Source: Sophora flavescens (taxonomy: Eukaryota; Streptophyta; Magnoliopsida; Fabales; Fabaceae). Taken from it: DNA of 64,000 bases. Within the stretch, counting starts at the first letter, position 1; each line of letters opens with the position of its first letter. This document shows positions 34,730-46,094 of this stretch, one piece after another. The notes under the pieces are model-generated. The model was not told the origin of the DNA and searched no databases. It worked only from the letters and a program-made list of their open reading frames with translations. Location: contig CM061063.1 in assembly GCA_030762895.1 (NCBI GenBank), positions 214,256,667 through 214,320,666 on the forward strand. Direction: 5' to 3'. A program made the position numbers and the translations under genes.

Positions 34730-35978
34730 AGAAGTGAAAGAAAAACAAAAATCTTAACCATTCAATCATATCAAAACTGTCAAAATCATGCAAAAAATGA
34801 GCAATACAAAAGTGATACACATTTTATGACTACTATTATCTATAAGCAATTACCATCAGAATCAGAATTGAAGCATTTCTGACATTCCTGCAAAAACACG
34901 TTGGGCAGCCATTGAATATGCAACAAATAAAGCAAATAAAGCAAAGAAGGCAATAAAGTAAAGAAGGTAATAAAGGAGGGAATATTGGGTCGGTGCAATT
35001 GAGCTGGGTATTAGCATACCTATTTATAATCGAGTGTGCATTTAAAATTTCAGTTTGTACTGCATTAAAAATAATATATCAGATTTCAAATTTTTACGAA
35101 TATTTGCTGATTCTACGGATTATACTTCCACAATTTCTGATATTTACCTGCTCTTGCAATTCGTGATTTATTAAGGTCATTATTGGGTTAGATTATTGCA
35201 CATATTTTGAGTTACTCTATAATTAAATGACATTAAGTATCTGATATATTATAACTGCAGGTTAGTGTTTAATTGAAAATTTCAAATTTGGTATCAATTT
35301 CGCATGATTTTGCATGATAATTATTGATTCTGCATGATTGTTCAATTATGATTTAGTATCAATCTCGCATGATTTCGCATGATCATCATAAGTTCTAATA
35401 ATTAATTTCATACTTGGTATCAATTTAGCATGATTTTGTATGATTATTAATTGATTTTCGCATGATTTCACCTTTAGAGATTTCGTAATAATTAATTTCA
35501 AATTTGGTATCAATTTCGCAATAGTGTGCTTCACTGTTACTGACGAAATTTTAGAGATTTACCCATATTTGAATTTGAATATTTTTAGAAATTGAAGGTA
35601 TCAATCAAAGTAAGATTAGGAATTTAACGTGCATTAATATTTATTCCATGAATCGTTCTCGTGTTGACACATAAGGCTTGATGACGTGTCATCGTCCAGA
35701 GAAGAGAATTCCCCATGAGGACATTTAACTTTGTATATATAATAGTTATATATATATATTATATTTAATATTTAAATAATAATAATAATAATTTTAAACA
35801 GGCCGGCCTATCAGGCCTAATAGGCTTTTTCAAAAGCCTAAGCCTGACCTATTTAACTAAAGAGGCTTTTTGTAAGGCCTAGACCCGACCTTTTTATTAA
35901 ACAGGCCAGGTCAGGTTAGGCCTTAAATAGGCCGGGCCATAGGCCCCTGTCGGACGGCCTGGCCTATTCCCACCCCTA
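34730..35978. other. hAT-1 interior, right part
   Basis: No gene is supported. Between about 35285 and 35525 there are four or five imperfect copies of a unit containing TTTGGTATCAATTTCGCATG and ATTTTGCATGAT. AT-rich sequence and short TA and AAT microsatellites (about 35744-35795) follow, then the GGCCT-rich right end of hAT-1. Confidence 0.6.
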
Positions 35979-36718
35979 ATGGGAGGTAAGGAGAAGAAGG
36001 GTATTTTTATTTTTGTTTGGACCCTGTTAGGCTATTACCCCAAATTGTTTTTTAATATTATTTTTATAGTTAATTAACTTTTTATTCCAGCAAATAAGAA
36101 GGCATGTTTTAGTTTTAGTTCTTGTAATCTTTTTTATATGATTTGATTTTTGTATGTTAAGATTTTAGATATAGTCCATGCGGATAGTTGATTTCCTTCT
36201 CCTCCTCCTTTTTTTGGTCATTTCGGTCTCATGCATCTACTTATTTTGTTCCTATTTTATTTGGTTTAGGCTTCACTGCTGAACGTGTGTTTCTTTCTTC
36301 CCACCACCCAATCCATCCATCAGAAGCCCACATCACTTAACATGGGTGTCAACCACGGGTCCTCTTGTTCAAGCTCCAATACCCAAAATAGGGTTTGTGG
36401 TTGTGGATATAGGTTAAACATGATAACATAAAGGAGCAAAAAGAACCCCAGAAGAGAATTTTGGATCTGCCTTAATTGGAAGGTAATTGAATTGGAGCAA
36501 TAGAAGCACTATCAGCCACATAATCACTAATCAACTATCGTTAAGGATTAATTCCAAAAGTTTTAAAAGGTACAAAGATGAAATCATATGAAAAGAATTG
36601 TATGAACTACAACCAAAACATGTCTTATTTGTAGGGATCGAAAAATTCATTATACTTTTTTCTATTATCTTTTTTGTGTTATTCAATAAGAAAAATAACA
36701 AAGTTAAATAAAAACAAC
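35979..36718. other. Host sequence right of hAT-1
   Basis: This continues the sequence left of hAT-1 after the duplicated ATGGGAGG, so it is the original upstream flank of the gene proposed at 12389-14210. It is AT-rich and non-coding as far as I can see. Confidence 0.5.
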
Positions 36719-36878
36719 CTAAATGTTGGAGCCGAACAATAAAATACAGATATATGATGTGGTGTATGTAATAATCAGAATTTGGGCACAAAGGTGTACT
36801 ACAATACAACTAGGCCATCGCCATTTTCTGAGCGTGGAGTGTGTGAATAGTGTGTATATAGTGAAGAAGACTACCACC

Positions 36879-36885
36879 TTATATA
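36879..36885 (-). promoter_or_regulatory. Probable TATA box of LTR D
   Basis: Minus reads CCCTATATAAGG, a good plant TATA context, about 155 bp before the LTR end. That spacing suits a U3/R/U5 arrangement. The CTTCTTCACTATATACACAC sequence downstream would be the transcript start region. Confidence 0.5.
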
Positions 36886-36935
36886 GGGGTCCTTGCGCGT
36901 GCTCATCATGAGAGGAGGCGGTTACATCGAGTGGG

Positions 36936-39174
36936 TGTATCGTCCTTCATTACATTAGTGATCCAATAAAAAATATAATAAAATTCTTTAAAACATTTAA
37001 TAAGGCATAAAACTCCAATATTTTTTTTCACAAATTATATGTGTCTGAAAATACCTCAAAAATTTAAAAATAAACATTGATAAGATAATCCTTACATAAA
37101 TAAAATTAATTGCCTCAAAACCCGAGCGTCTACTAAAAATAGCCCAATGATAAAATAAAATAACATGGTTCTAGCCACCTTATTGAACATGATACTAACC
37201 AAATATAATAAATAGCTAAACCAAAGTACTAAGTCTTCAAGTATCATCAGTCTCAACGACGACGTCCTCATGCTCTGAAAACAACACTTTTAATGAGATT
37301 TATAATCCCAGTGAATAAAAATAATTTAATAAAATGGTTCGTAAATAGTGTTGTTTTCAGCTGACGCGGTAACCAGAAAAGCATCCATGATATCCTCTAA
37401 TTTTCAAAATATTAATCTCTTTTAAAATAAACAAAAATTGTTTAACTTCATATAAAATAAAAGAATATCTCAATAGTCGAAACATTCACATCTTAAACAT
37501 TTAACCATGTCAACAATGCATACTCTATGCAATGCAACTCCATGAACACGACTCGGTGATTCCCAGAATCACTTGACTTGACTATTTGGTTCCCAGAACC
37601 GTGTGAATCTCAGATCCACTAAGGTCCATGAGCTCATATCCATGCAATGGCATCCCATTGCCTTCCCCATCCCATATGGAGATATCTCATATCCCATCCC
37701 AGATGTGGATATTTTTAATAATCTGATATCCCATCCCAGATGGTGATATCTCTCATAGAATGTAGACCGTCATCCCTTCCCGAAATAGAATGTATACCAT
37801 CATTCCTTCCCGAAAGGTGATAACCAACTCATACATAATGTAATATGTCATCCCAGATGACTGTCTAAAGATTCCTCAAGCTCCATATATCAATAACAAT
37901 GGTATAATGATATGCTAAGGCAACGCTATAACATCAAATAACATAATAGAGCATATCAGGACAACACTATAATATCATATAACATAATAGAGCATCTCAT
38001 GACAATACTATAACATCATATAATATAAAAGAACATGTCACGATAACACGATAACATCATATAACATAACAGAGCATGTCACGACAACAATGTGACATCA
38101 TATAACATATATAGACATATCACGACAATATTATAACATCATATAACATATAAAGACATACCAATCAACCATAAACTCATACCAATTTCATATACAATCA
38201 CAAAAATCATAGTAATATTCACTTAATTTAACATTAATTTCGTTTTTATACAAAAATCCCCAATTTACAAAATAGGACTTGATCAACTATTCATTATTGC
38301 ATTCAAAACTCTCAAAAAATCATCATTTATATTCAAAACCCAGTTTCCCAAATAGTTTACACCATGGAAGGGTGAGAAATGGTTGTTTTTACTCACCTCT
38401 TGAAGATCTCCAAGTAGCTCCAAGCTATTCCTACGGCAATCCTAGCGTTTGTTAAGAGTTCTCCTTATCTTCCTCTTCCTAGACTCCCTCTTCCACAACT
38501 CTTTCTTCTAAATCTTTGAATTTCTTCTCTTCTTAGCCGTTTTATGAGTTTCTAGGTGTAATTAGGGTTCAAAAATGCACCCTAAGGGTGTTAAGATTCT
38601 ATTTATAGAGCCACCAATAGCCCAAAACGTGTAAAAACGCGTCAAGGCCCACATACCCGGCACACAATGCTGCATTTCACACATATATTGAGTTATAAAT
38701 ATACATAAATTATTGACTTTATATCTCTATAAAGATAAAAGAAATATCTACAACTTTCATGAAGATCATGAAATCTGAAACGGACGTTAAGATAGTCAAA
38801 ACTAGGAAAAAAGTTAGAAAATGGTTCTGGCACTGGAACCTGAACAACGTGTTCGATTTTTGTCATAACTTGAGCTACATGAACCCAATTTGGAGAATTC
38901 GGTGTCTATGGAAAGATAAGAGACATAGATACATTTCTTATGAAGACATCGAGTCCAAACTATTTCGTTTTGGCTATAAAATATCCCTTTGAAGTTTAGG
39001 ATCATGTCATAGGAGGTCTCTTGTACGAAATTGGGCCTAAAACACTCAAAACTATCTATTTATCTTCTTTTAAGTCACCTATGATATTTTAACCACTTAT
39101 AAACTGGAAATACTATCATTCTAATAATTCAATTCCTATTAAATTACCTATTAGCTAATTTTTGGGATGTTAAA
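36936..39174 (-). mobile_element. LTR C: solo LTR, 2,239 bp
   Basis: On minus it begins TTTAACATCCCAAAAATTAG and ends GGACGATACA, with a 5-bp target duplication GTGGG (36931-36935 and 39175-39179). The TAACATCCC start resembles LTR A, but the bodies do not obviously match. Inside are repeated GGGATATCAGA / TGGGATGGGATAT blocks (37650-37860) and a 41-bp tandem array. No coding domain was seen. Solo status follows from the exact flanking duplication and absence of a second LTR. Confidence 0.8.
37916..38165. repeat. 41-bp tandem repeat inside LTR C
   Basis: About six imperfect copies of a unit with TATAACATCATATAACATA and GCATGTCACGACAA. The spacing between the GCAT words at 37951 and 37992 is 41 bp. 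It is AT-rich, in the LTR interior. Confidence 0.8.
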
Positions 39175-39293
39175 GTGGGGCCCTCTAGTTCGTTAGCGTG
39201 ATTTGAGGATGCAGGTGGAAGATCCTCCATCTCTCTCCAATCATCATGAGATCCTTCCAGAACCATGACGTGTCCTTGTGAGCCCTACACCTT

Positions 39294-39545
39294 CACTACT
39301 ACAGAAGATGACTTTAATAGCGCACCTTCAGTAGCATTTTATTAAGAAACGCTTTTGAAAAGGAGGCGGAATATTTTTAATAGCGCATCCTTTAGGAAGC
39401 GCTATCTATAATTTACCCTAAGGTAGCGCTTTCCCAAGAAAGCGCTATTGAATGTTGATGGGTAGAAATAGATAGCATTTCCTTGAGGAAGCACTATCTA
39501 TTCCTTACCTAAGATAGCGCTTTCTCAAGCAAACACTATCTATTC
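39294..39545. repeat. CACTA-1 left subterminal repeats
   Basis: Repeats of AGCGCTATCT / GGAAGCGCTATC in both orientations follow the terminus, with spacers ATTCCTTACCCTAA. They match the right-end repeats but differ entirely from the CACATCGG repeats of CACTA-2, so the two elements would need different DNA-binding partners. Confidence 0.8.
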
Positions 39546-39795
39546 CTTACCCTAAAATAAAACCGTTCCCTCCCACGTAAGTGTTTGTGTGTTGCCTTGC
39601 CTTCCCTGCCCTGCGATAGAAGTAGAACCTTACTCTCCTTTTTCCAGGTTCAACCACCACACTCACAAACCCTAAAATTCGACGCTTTCTTAATTGATTT
39701 CTCTTCTCTCGCTCAAGCCTCAACGAGGAACCAGGTGATTGATTATCTTTCTACTAGGTTTAGCTTTTCATTCTGTATTTATTACCTTACTGCAT
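39546..39795 (+). pseudogene. Captured 5' leader exon of the splicing-factor fragment
   Basis: Beyond the subterminal repeats the sequence turns into a plant gene leader with CT-rich blocks (CTCTTCTCTCGCTC) and a good donor, AACCAG|GTGATT, at 39734/39735. Intron-like T-rich sequence follows and is cut at 39795 by the gag-only element. The intron would end at the acceptor at 45528. Assignment to the CC1-like gene is by position. Confidence 0.5.
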
Positions 39796-41066
39796 TGATG
39801 AGCCTCTGGATGACTGGTTTTATAACTAGTAAAGACAATGGCTTTGTGCTAATTTTATATGATTTTCACCCAAATTAGACTTGATTGTCCTTAAGTAGTA
39901 TTTTGAGTCTGTAAAGTGTTTTTATGTTAATTTAGTTGATTTAGAGTTAAATAAAGCACTTATGTTATTTTCTTATTTTCAGGTTAATAAAAATGAATAA
40001 TTCTGGTTCGCCTCGCGAAGGATATCTCGCCCCGCGAGTCACCCAGCCCAAAAAGTCAGAGACGATCACGGCTTGCCCATGTTGAAGGTCACGACTGTGG
40101 CAGTTTTGAAGTTGAAGCGTTCGCCTCGCGAGCATCCATTCGCCTCGCGAGCCTGGAAGTCAGAAAGCATCACGGTTAGCCCCTGATGTTCATAACGGGC
40201 GTAATAAGAAGACTCTTCAGATTCTCGCCTCGCGAGAATACCAAAGGTTGCAGACTGTTCACAAGATTCGCGTCGCGAGAGAGGCTTCGCCTCGCGAGAA
40301 AGCTGATTCCGGAAACTTGTATATAAGTCTGTTTTAGACAGAACTGAATGGCGAGTCAGAGAGTCAGCCAGTTTTGGCTAGTTCTTAGGCAGTAGTAGTA
40401 GTTTGTCTTCTTTTCTTAGATATGTTTTGTTTTCCTTTTGTAATGGAGAACTAGTCTCCTTAGATTAATCTACTGTGATTGGTTTCCATTACCACACTTG
40501 AGGTTCTGTATTTCCTGTTTTATTTGCTATTCTCTTTTCAATGCCATGCTATATATTTCTGTTTGCTTAATTCAGGAGTATATTGTGTTGTGTTGATTTA
40601 TTTTCGGTGATGTTATGTTCCAATAATTAATCGCGTTTGCTTAATTCGCGTGTGTTCGTTTCGTGTTCGCTTAGTTCACGAAGGGCTTAACCCCGTTTGC
40701 TTAATTCGGGAATAGGGACATATATCTGTAGTAATGGTTTCGCTTGTAAATTGTTGCTACAACCGGGAGGGGATTAGAATCTGCTCAGGATTTATATGAA
40801 CCAATGATAGTGGGAAACTGAGAACAATAGGTTAATCGTTTCTTTGTTATTTGTTAATTTCTAGTTTGCATTGTCTTTTTGTTTGTTTTTCTTTATTTAA
40901 TTTCATATCCAAACAAACCCCCCCCCCCAAATCTGACTTTTACTGATTTTCTGTTAATAACGACAACACCTAAGAGTCCTTGAGAGACGATATCCGAGTT
41001 GTCGCTCTATACTACATTATTTTAATAATCGCTCGTTCTTTTTGGCGCGTGGCGACAGCGCGTTCA
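39796..41066 (+). repeat. 5' LTR of the gag-only element
   Basis: Starts TGATGAGCCTCTGG and ends GCGTTCA. It contains repeated CGCCTCGCGAG words (about 40005-40310), each holding the palindrome TCGCGA, and a cassette with GATCACGGC and GGTCACGACTGTGGCAG (40064-40103). A TATA-like TTGTATATAAG lies near 40320. Confidence 0.85.
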
Positions 41067-41071
41067 AAAAT

Positions 41072-41088
41072 TGGCGCCGTTGCCGGGG
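41072..41088 (+). other. Primer-binding site of the gag-only element
   Basis: TGGCGCCGTTGCCGGGG, five bases after the LTR end. This tRNA-complementary sequence is standard in Athila and related Ty3/gypsy lineages. Confidence 0.85.
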
Positions 41089-41180
41089 ACTCTGGTTTGT
41101 TATTATTAGCAGGAAAAAAAAATTTCTCTTTGCTGAATTGGTTTTGGTTGTTTGTCTGGTTGTGAATTTTAGCACCCCCC

Positions 41181-41750
41181 ATGGATAATCACATATATGG
41201 TTACATGCCTAATGTTTACTATGAACAACCACCATGCATATATTTTCCTGATTTTTATGGTTTATCGCACTAGTTGCCAAGGTTTAGTGGTTTTGCAGGT
41301 GAAAATCCGCAGGAGCATCTGAGGGAATTCCAGATTGCTTGTTCTATAATGCTGAGACCTGCAGGAATAACAGAAGATCACATTCAGATGGAAGCTTTCC
41401 AGTTCTCACTTGAAGGTGCTGCAAGAGATTGGTTGTATTGTCTTGATGAGAATTCCATCTCAAGCTGGTTTGATTTGAAAGAAGCCTTCCTGTTGAGTTG
41501 GGGAAACTATCTAAACCCTTGGTATGGAGACTCACAACTGATGTTACCATTGGCACCACCCCAGAATCCTCCCCAAGTGACCACATCTGCACCTTCCGAA
41601 CTTTCACTAGAGGACATGCTCAAACAAATGGCTGAGAATAATCAACGGATAGCAGAGCAAAATCTCGAATTCCAACGGAGGATGGAAGCCAGTAATCTCG
41701 AATTTCAACAGATGATGGAGGCGAGTAATCTTGAATATCGAGAGGAGTGA
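41181..41750 (+). pseudogene. Athila/Tat-like gag
   Basis: The frame begins at ATG 41181 (MDNHIYGYMPNVYYEQPP) and meets an in-frame TAG at codon 31 (41271-41273). It then continues with LPRFSGFAGENPQEHLREF and ITEDHIQMEAFQFSLEGAAR DW..L, the retrotransposon gag core with the conserved W. A Gln/Glu-rich heptad stretch (NQRIAEQNLEFQRRMEASN) predicts a coiled coil. It stops at 41748-41750; the following sequence, in another frame, reads LGKLAMQIDQIVANSF, so a frameshift removes the gag tail. No CCHC finger is visible. Confidence 0.75.
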
Positions 41751-41983
41751 AGCTGAATCTCGGGAAGTTGGCTATGCAAATTGATCAAATTGTTGCCAAC
41801 TCATTTGCAATGCTAACTCCACGGCCCTTGAAGAACATAAAGATTCACGAAAAGTTATTCCCGAAAATATTTCGATGATGATTCCGATAATGTTTCTATT
41901 GATGAACTGTGTGTTGAATCCCCGATTCTAATGCATGTGATGATTGTTATTGTTCGCAATCGCTTTGTGTGTAGAATGTTATT

Positions 41984-42717
41984 TTGAAAGGTATGTTAAG
42001 CAAAGCATCCATATGGAACATGAGACAGGATGAGGTTGAGGGCCATGTTCATATAGGAAATGAGCATCGGGAGGATCGGGAGAACATTTGCTCCACCGTG
42101 CTTGAGGATAAAGAAGAATCTTTGGTCTTAGATGCAGGTGTTGAAAGTGATGGGGTGGATGAACCGTGTGCAGAAAAGTCCGGACAATCGACCTTTACTA
42201 ACTCGGTTTCTTTTACTACATGTACTTGACTTGTCTTGATACTAACCCGTGTGCTGTTTGTGGCCAGTTTCTTGATTCTATTTTGCAGGATGATAGTGAG
42301 AATGATGCTGTTTGTCCAGCCGAAGTTCCAGCTATACCATCCATTGAGCAGCCACTTCCCCCTGTGGAACCAAAAGCTCTGGATTCTGCACCCTTGGATT
42401 TTGCACCATGGCCGGTCCAAGAGGTTGAGCCCCACTTCTATTGGGAGGATTTTATTGAGAAAGAGGTCAACCTTGACCCAAGAGGGAGTGAGAAGTCCGC
42501 CGCACTTGGCGAGGTTACCATAACTATCAAGCACTCTTCTCCATATAAAGGCTGCAAGTTAGGGAAGCATGGAATGAGCTTCCAGTCTTTGTCCATCACT
42601 TGGGCATTATGCTTTAGACCATGGGATCCGGGAGGATCGTTTCGAAATTTGAGCATCCCGTGGCCACTGTATCACAGACAATGGGATCCAGGCGGAAGCT
42701 CCTACACTGCCACTTGA
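41984..42717 (+). other. Unrecognised open frames in the gag-only element
   Basis: Two frames overlap: one from 41984 (Glu-rich, VLDAGVESDGVDEPC) and one from 42220 to 42717 (Pro-rich, SIEQPLPPVEPKALDSAP and APWPVQEVEPHFYWEDF). They sit where an autonomous relative would have protease and polymerase. I recognise no domain. The Pro/Glu-rich text could be a vestige of a polyprotein linker. Confidence 0.35.
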
Positions 42718-44174
42718 TCAGGGAGTTCCCTTTCCTTTCCCTCACTCTGATTTTATTGTTATGTTGTTTCATTGGGGACAATGTATATTTTAAGTGTGGG
42801 GGAGGGAACTAGTTGTAGTTTTTGTTTTGTTTTTGATTCTCCTTTTCTTTGAATAAAGCTCCTGAATAATTTGAGAAGCTCAGGAGTTGTGTTGAGTCTG
42901 GTATTGGCAAGTTTGATGGATTTGGTTGAATTTGCATAGATGGATTGCATGATAATGTTGACTGTTTTCCCCCTAGATTTTGAAATTTTTTTGAAAAGTG
43001 ATTCCCATATGATTGAAAACTGAACTTTGAGATTTTGTTATGATGGCATGATTTATGATAAGTTTGGGGTGATAGGAAGCACACACTAGGGATAGAATCT
43101 CTGTCAAACAATTTGCAAATAATGTCCAGGTGAGGTTTTGAGCCTCCAACATGTTTTTGACTGTGTGAAAATCACTTTTGATTGCACTTTCCTGAATTTG
43201 CTTGAATCTCTTTATGATTTGCATGATTATGTGTTTGCTTCAAATGATTTAGGCATTTTCTTTGTAAATAGCTACTTAGCCTAAAATAACCACCCTTAAT
43301 GCATGTTCCTTAGTTAGCCCCTTTGAGCCTGATTAGACTGTTATTTCTTGATAACCTTATGTTACAAGCTAAAATCTGGAAAAACCCATGTTAACCCGAT
43401 CTTAGGATTAGGAGAGCATGGCATCTTAGTAAGAAATTTGGTTGCAAGAAATTAAGTTTGGGGTGGCTACCCGGTGCAATGTGTTGTTCGGGATTGGAAA
43501 AAAATAAAAAAAATAAAAAAAATAAATTTGTGAAAAAAAAAAAGTGGAAAAATGCCAAAAGGGCTGTTTGAATAAAAAGGCTGTAGTCACCCAAGGCATA
43601 AAGAAAAATGAGAAAAGGAACTTGAGTGGAAATTCAAAGTGTAAATAATGTTCATGCTCTCTTAGTTCCTAGGGCCTTCAGCCTAGTTCCTTTTGTATAT
43701 CCTACCCTTAGCCAGGCCCCATTACAACCCATAAAAGACCTTTTGATGTTGCTTGCATGTTTTCTGTGGGAACCATTTTGAGATGAAAATCAAATTCAAG
43801 GGAAGTGTTCTTAAAAGTGAAAATGAGTGAAATGTTGATAGCCTGACAAAAATTGAGCGTTTGAGTGAACACAAATTTCCCTTGTGAGGAAGGCAGTTGT
43901 TTGATTTTGGTGATCTCCTTCTTGTGTGTGACTTGGATCCCCCTGCTTAGATTGATGACTGTTTGAATGATGAAATTCTCAATTGTTTAGAATAAATGAT
44001 TGTGGGGATTGCTTTGTTTGAAAGGGGGGAACATTGAAGAAAATTATTTTGATGAAGTGCTTGAAATTTGTGCGAAAGTGATTGAATCTCTTAAGCTTGC
44101 CAGGTCTTGAGTCTTTTTGAGTTTTTGAGTTTTAGTTTGCTTGGGGACAAGCAAAGTTTAAGTTTGGGGTATTT
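42718..44174. other. Long 3' untranslated part of the gag-only element
   Basis: No coding signal. Repeated TTTAAGTGTGGGGG / TTAAGTTTGGGGT words (42790, 43453, 44158) resemble polypurine tracts; the last, just before 44175, is the likely functional one. Extended G-rich spacers of this kind are known in Athila/Tat elements. Confidence 0.6.
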
Positions 44175-45466
44175 TGATGAGCCTCTGGTTGACTGGTTTT
44201 ATAACTAGTAAAGACCATGGCTTTGTGCTAATTTTATATGATTTTCACCCAAATTAGACTTGATTGTCCTTAAGTAGTATTTTGAGTCTGTAAAGTGTTT
44301 TTATGTTAATTTAGTTGATTTAGAGTTAAATAAAGCACTTATGTTATTTTCTTATTTTTAGGTTAATAAAAATGAATAATTCTGGTTCGCCCCGCGAAGG
44401 ATATCTCGCCCCGCGAGTCACCCAGCCCAAAAAGTCAGAGACGATCACGGCTTGCCTGTGTTGAAGGTCACGGCTGTGGCAGTTTTGAAGTTGAAGTGTT
44501 CGCCTCGCGAGCATCCATTCGCCTTGCGAGCCTGGAAGTCAGAAAGCATCACGGTTGGCCCCTGATGTTCATAACGGGCGTAATAAGAAGACTCTTCAGA
44601 TTCTCGCCTCGCGAAGGTGTGTTCGCCTTGCGAGAATACCAAAGGTTGCAGACTGTTCACAAGATTCGCGTCGCGAGAGAGGCTTCGCCTCGCGAGAAAG
44701 CTGATTCCAGAAACTTGTATATAAGTCTATTTTAGACAGAACTGAATGGCGAGTCAGAGAGTTAGCCAGTTTTGGCTAGTTCTTAGGCAGTAGTAGTAGT
44801 TTGTCTTCTTTTCTTAGATATGTTTTGTTTTCCTTTTGTAATGGAGAACTAGTCTCCTTAGATTAATCTACTGTGATTGGTTTCCATTACCACACTTGAG
44901 GTTCTGTATTTCCTGTTTTATTTGCTATTCTCTTTTCAATGCCATGCTATATATTTCTGTTTGCTTAATTCAGGAGTATATTGTGTTGTGTTGATTTATT
45001 TTCGGTGATGTTATGTTCCTATAATTAATCGCGTTTGCTTAATTCGCGTGTGTTCGTTTCGTGTTCGCTTAGTTCACGAAGGGCTTAACCCCGTTTGCTT
45101 AATTCGGGAATAGGGACATATATCTGTAGTAATGGTTTCGCTTGTAAATTGTTGCTACAACCGGGAGGGGATTAGAATCTGCTCAGGATTTATATGAACC
45201 AATGATAGTGGGAAACTGAGAACAATAGGTTAATTGTTTCTTTGTTATTTGTTAATTTCTAGTTTGCATTGTCTTTCTGTTTGTTTTTCTTTATTTAATT
45301 TCATATCCAAACAAACCCCCCCCCCCCCAAATCTGACTTTTACTGATTTTCTGTTAATAACGACAACACCTAAGAGTCCTTGAGAGACGATATCCGAGTT
45401 GTCGCTCTATACTACATTATTTTAATAATCGTTCGTTCTTTTTGGCGCGTGGCGACAGTGTGTTCA
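44175..45466 (+). repeat. 3' LTR of the gag-only element
   Basis: Near-identical to the 5' LTR. It carries about 20 extra bases near 44612 (an additional GTGTGTTCGCCTTGCGA unit in the TCGCGA array). Most other differences are C/T or G/A. Confidence 0.85.
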
Positions 45467-45528
45467 GCATGCCTCAAATGTGAACAAAACCTAACCTCTA
45501 ACTATGTATGTATCTATTGCTATTGCAG

Positions 45529-46094
45529 ATATTGGAGTTCAACATAGAACTGCTTATGATGGATTTTGATGAATATGAGTATTTACAGAAAACAGTTGAA
45601 AATCCTGAACCTACGAAGGAGAAGGAACCTTCTGATGCCAATGGCGGCAATGGCACTGTGAAATCTGAAGACAGAGGCCATAGTCGGAGTTCCAAGCATT
45701 CGAAATCTGGAGATGCTTCTCGTGATCATGACAGGCTGAAACAAAGAGGCTCGTCTCGTCATCATTCGCGGTCCAGAGACGGTAGAGACAAGGAGAAGGA
45801 GCGGCACAGAAGCGATAAAGATTGGAAGAGAGACAGCGAGGACAGGCATGGAAGGGAAAAGGGGAGAGACAGAAGAGAACGTGGAAGTGAGAGTGAAAGG
45901 GAAAGGGAAAGGGAGAAAGAGCGGTCACGATGAAGCGGAAGCAAATCTGAAAGGCATCCAACTGATGTGGATGGCAGAGACAGAGAGATGAGTCGTGACA
46001 GGGACTATAGAGATTGAGAAAGGGTGAGGGATAAGGATTACAGAGACAAAGAAAGGGTGACGGAATCAAGGGAACATGATAGAGAAACCAACAG
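45529..46094 (+). pseudogene. Captured exon of a CC1-like (RBM39-type) splicing factor
   Basis: After the acceptor ATTGCAG (45522-45528) the ATG at 45556 opens MMDFDEYEYLQKTVENPEPT, the start of plant CC1-like RNA-binding splicing factors. An RS/RE/RD-rich domain follows (SRHHSRSRDGRDKEKERHRS). Full-length proteins go on to RNA-recognition motifs, which are absent. In-frame TGA codons lie at 45931-45933 and 46015-46017. The exon ends at CCAACAG|GTATTC (46094). The parent acts in nuclear pre-mRNA splicing; this copy cannot encode a working protein. Confidence 0.75.

Larger units (their letters stand above)
14282..35978. mobile_element. hAT-1: 21.7 kb hAT unit containing nested elements
   Basis: Left end TAGGGGCAGGAATAGGCCAG (14282) and right end, inverted, TAGGGGTGGGAATAGGCCAG (35978). 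Both ends are followed by dense subterminal repeats of AGGCC / GGCCT words (14282-14560 and 35795-35970). An exact 8-bp target duplication, ATGGGAGG, flanks the unit (14274-14281 and 35979-35986). TAGGG-type ends plus 8-bp duplications identify the hAT superfamily. No transposase of its own is visible, so it is probably non-autonomous. Its interior holds the tandem array with hAT-2, solo LTR A and CACTA-2, all flanked by their own target duplications, which means they arrived later. Confidence 0.85.
39796..45466 (+). mobile_element. Gag-only LTR retrotransposon (Athila/Tat-like, TR-GAG type)
   Basis: Two nearly identical direct LTRs (39796-41066 and 44175-45466) enclose about 3.1 kb. The primer-binding site is TGGCGCCGTTGCCGGGG. 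The only recognisable protein is a Ty3/gypsy gag; there is no protease, reverse transcriptase or integrase. The phrase GGGGACAAGCAAAGTTTAAG before the 3' LTR is characteristic of Athila/Tat-type elements. GCAT occurs on both sides (39792-39795 and 45467-45470); a fifth base would be mismatched. Close LTR similarity implies a fairly recent insertion. It must have moved using another element's enzymes. Confidence 0.85.

Noticed and set aside
42438..43224. Short minus frames in the gag-only element
   Set aside because: Opposite to the sense strand of the element, no motif, A/T-rich composition.
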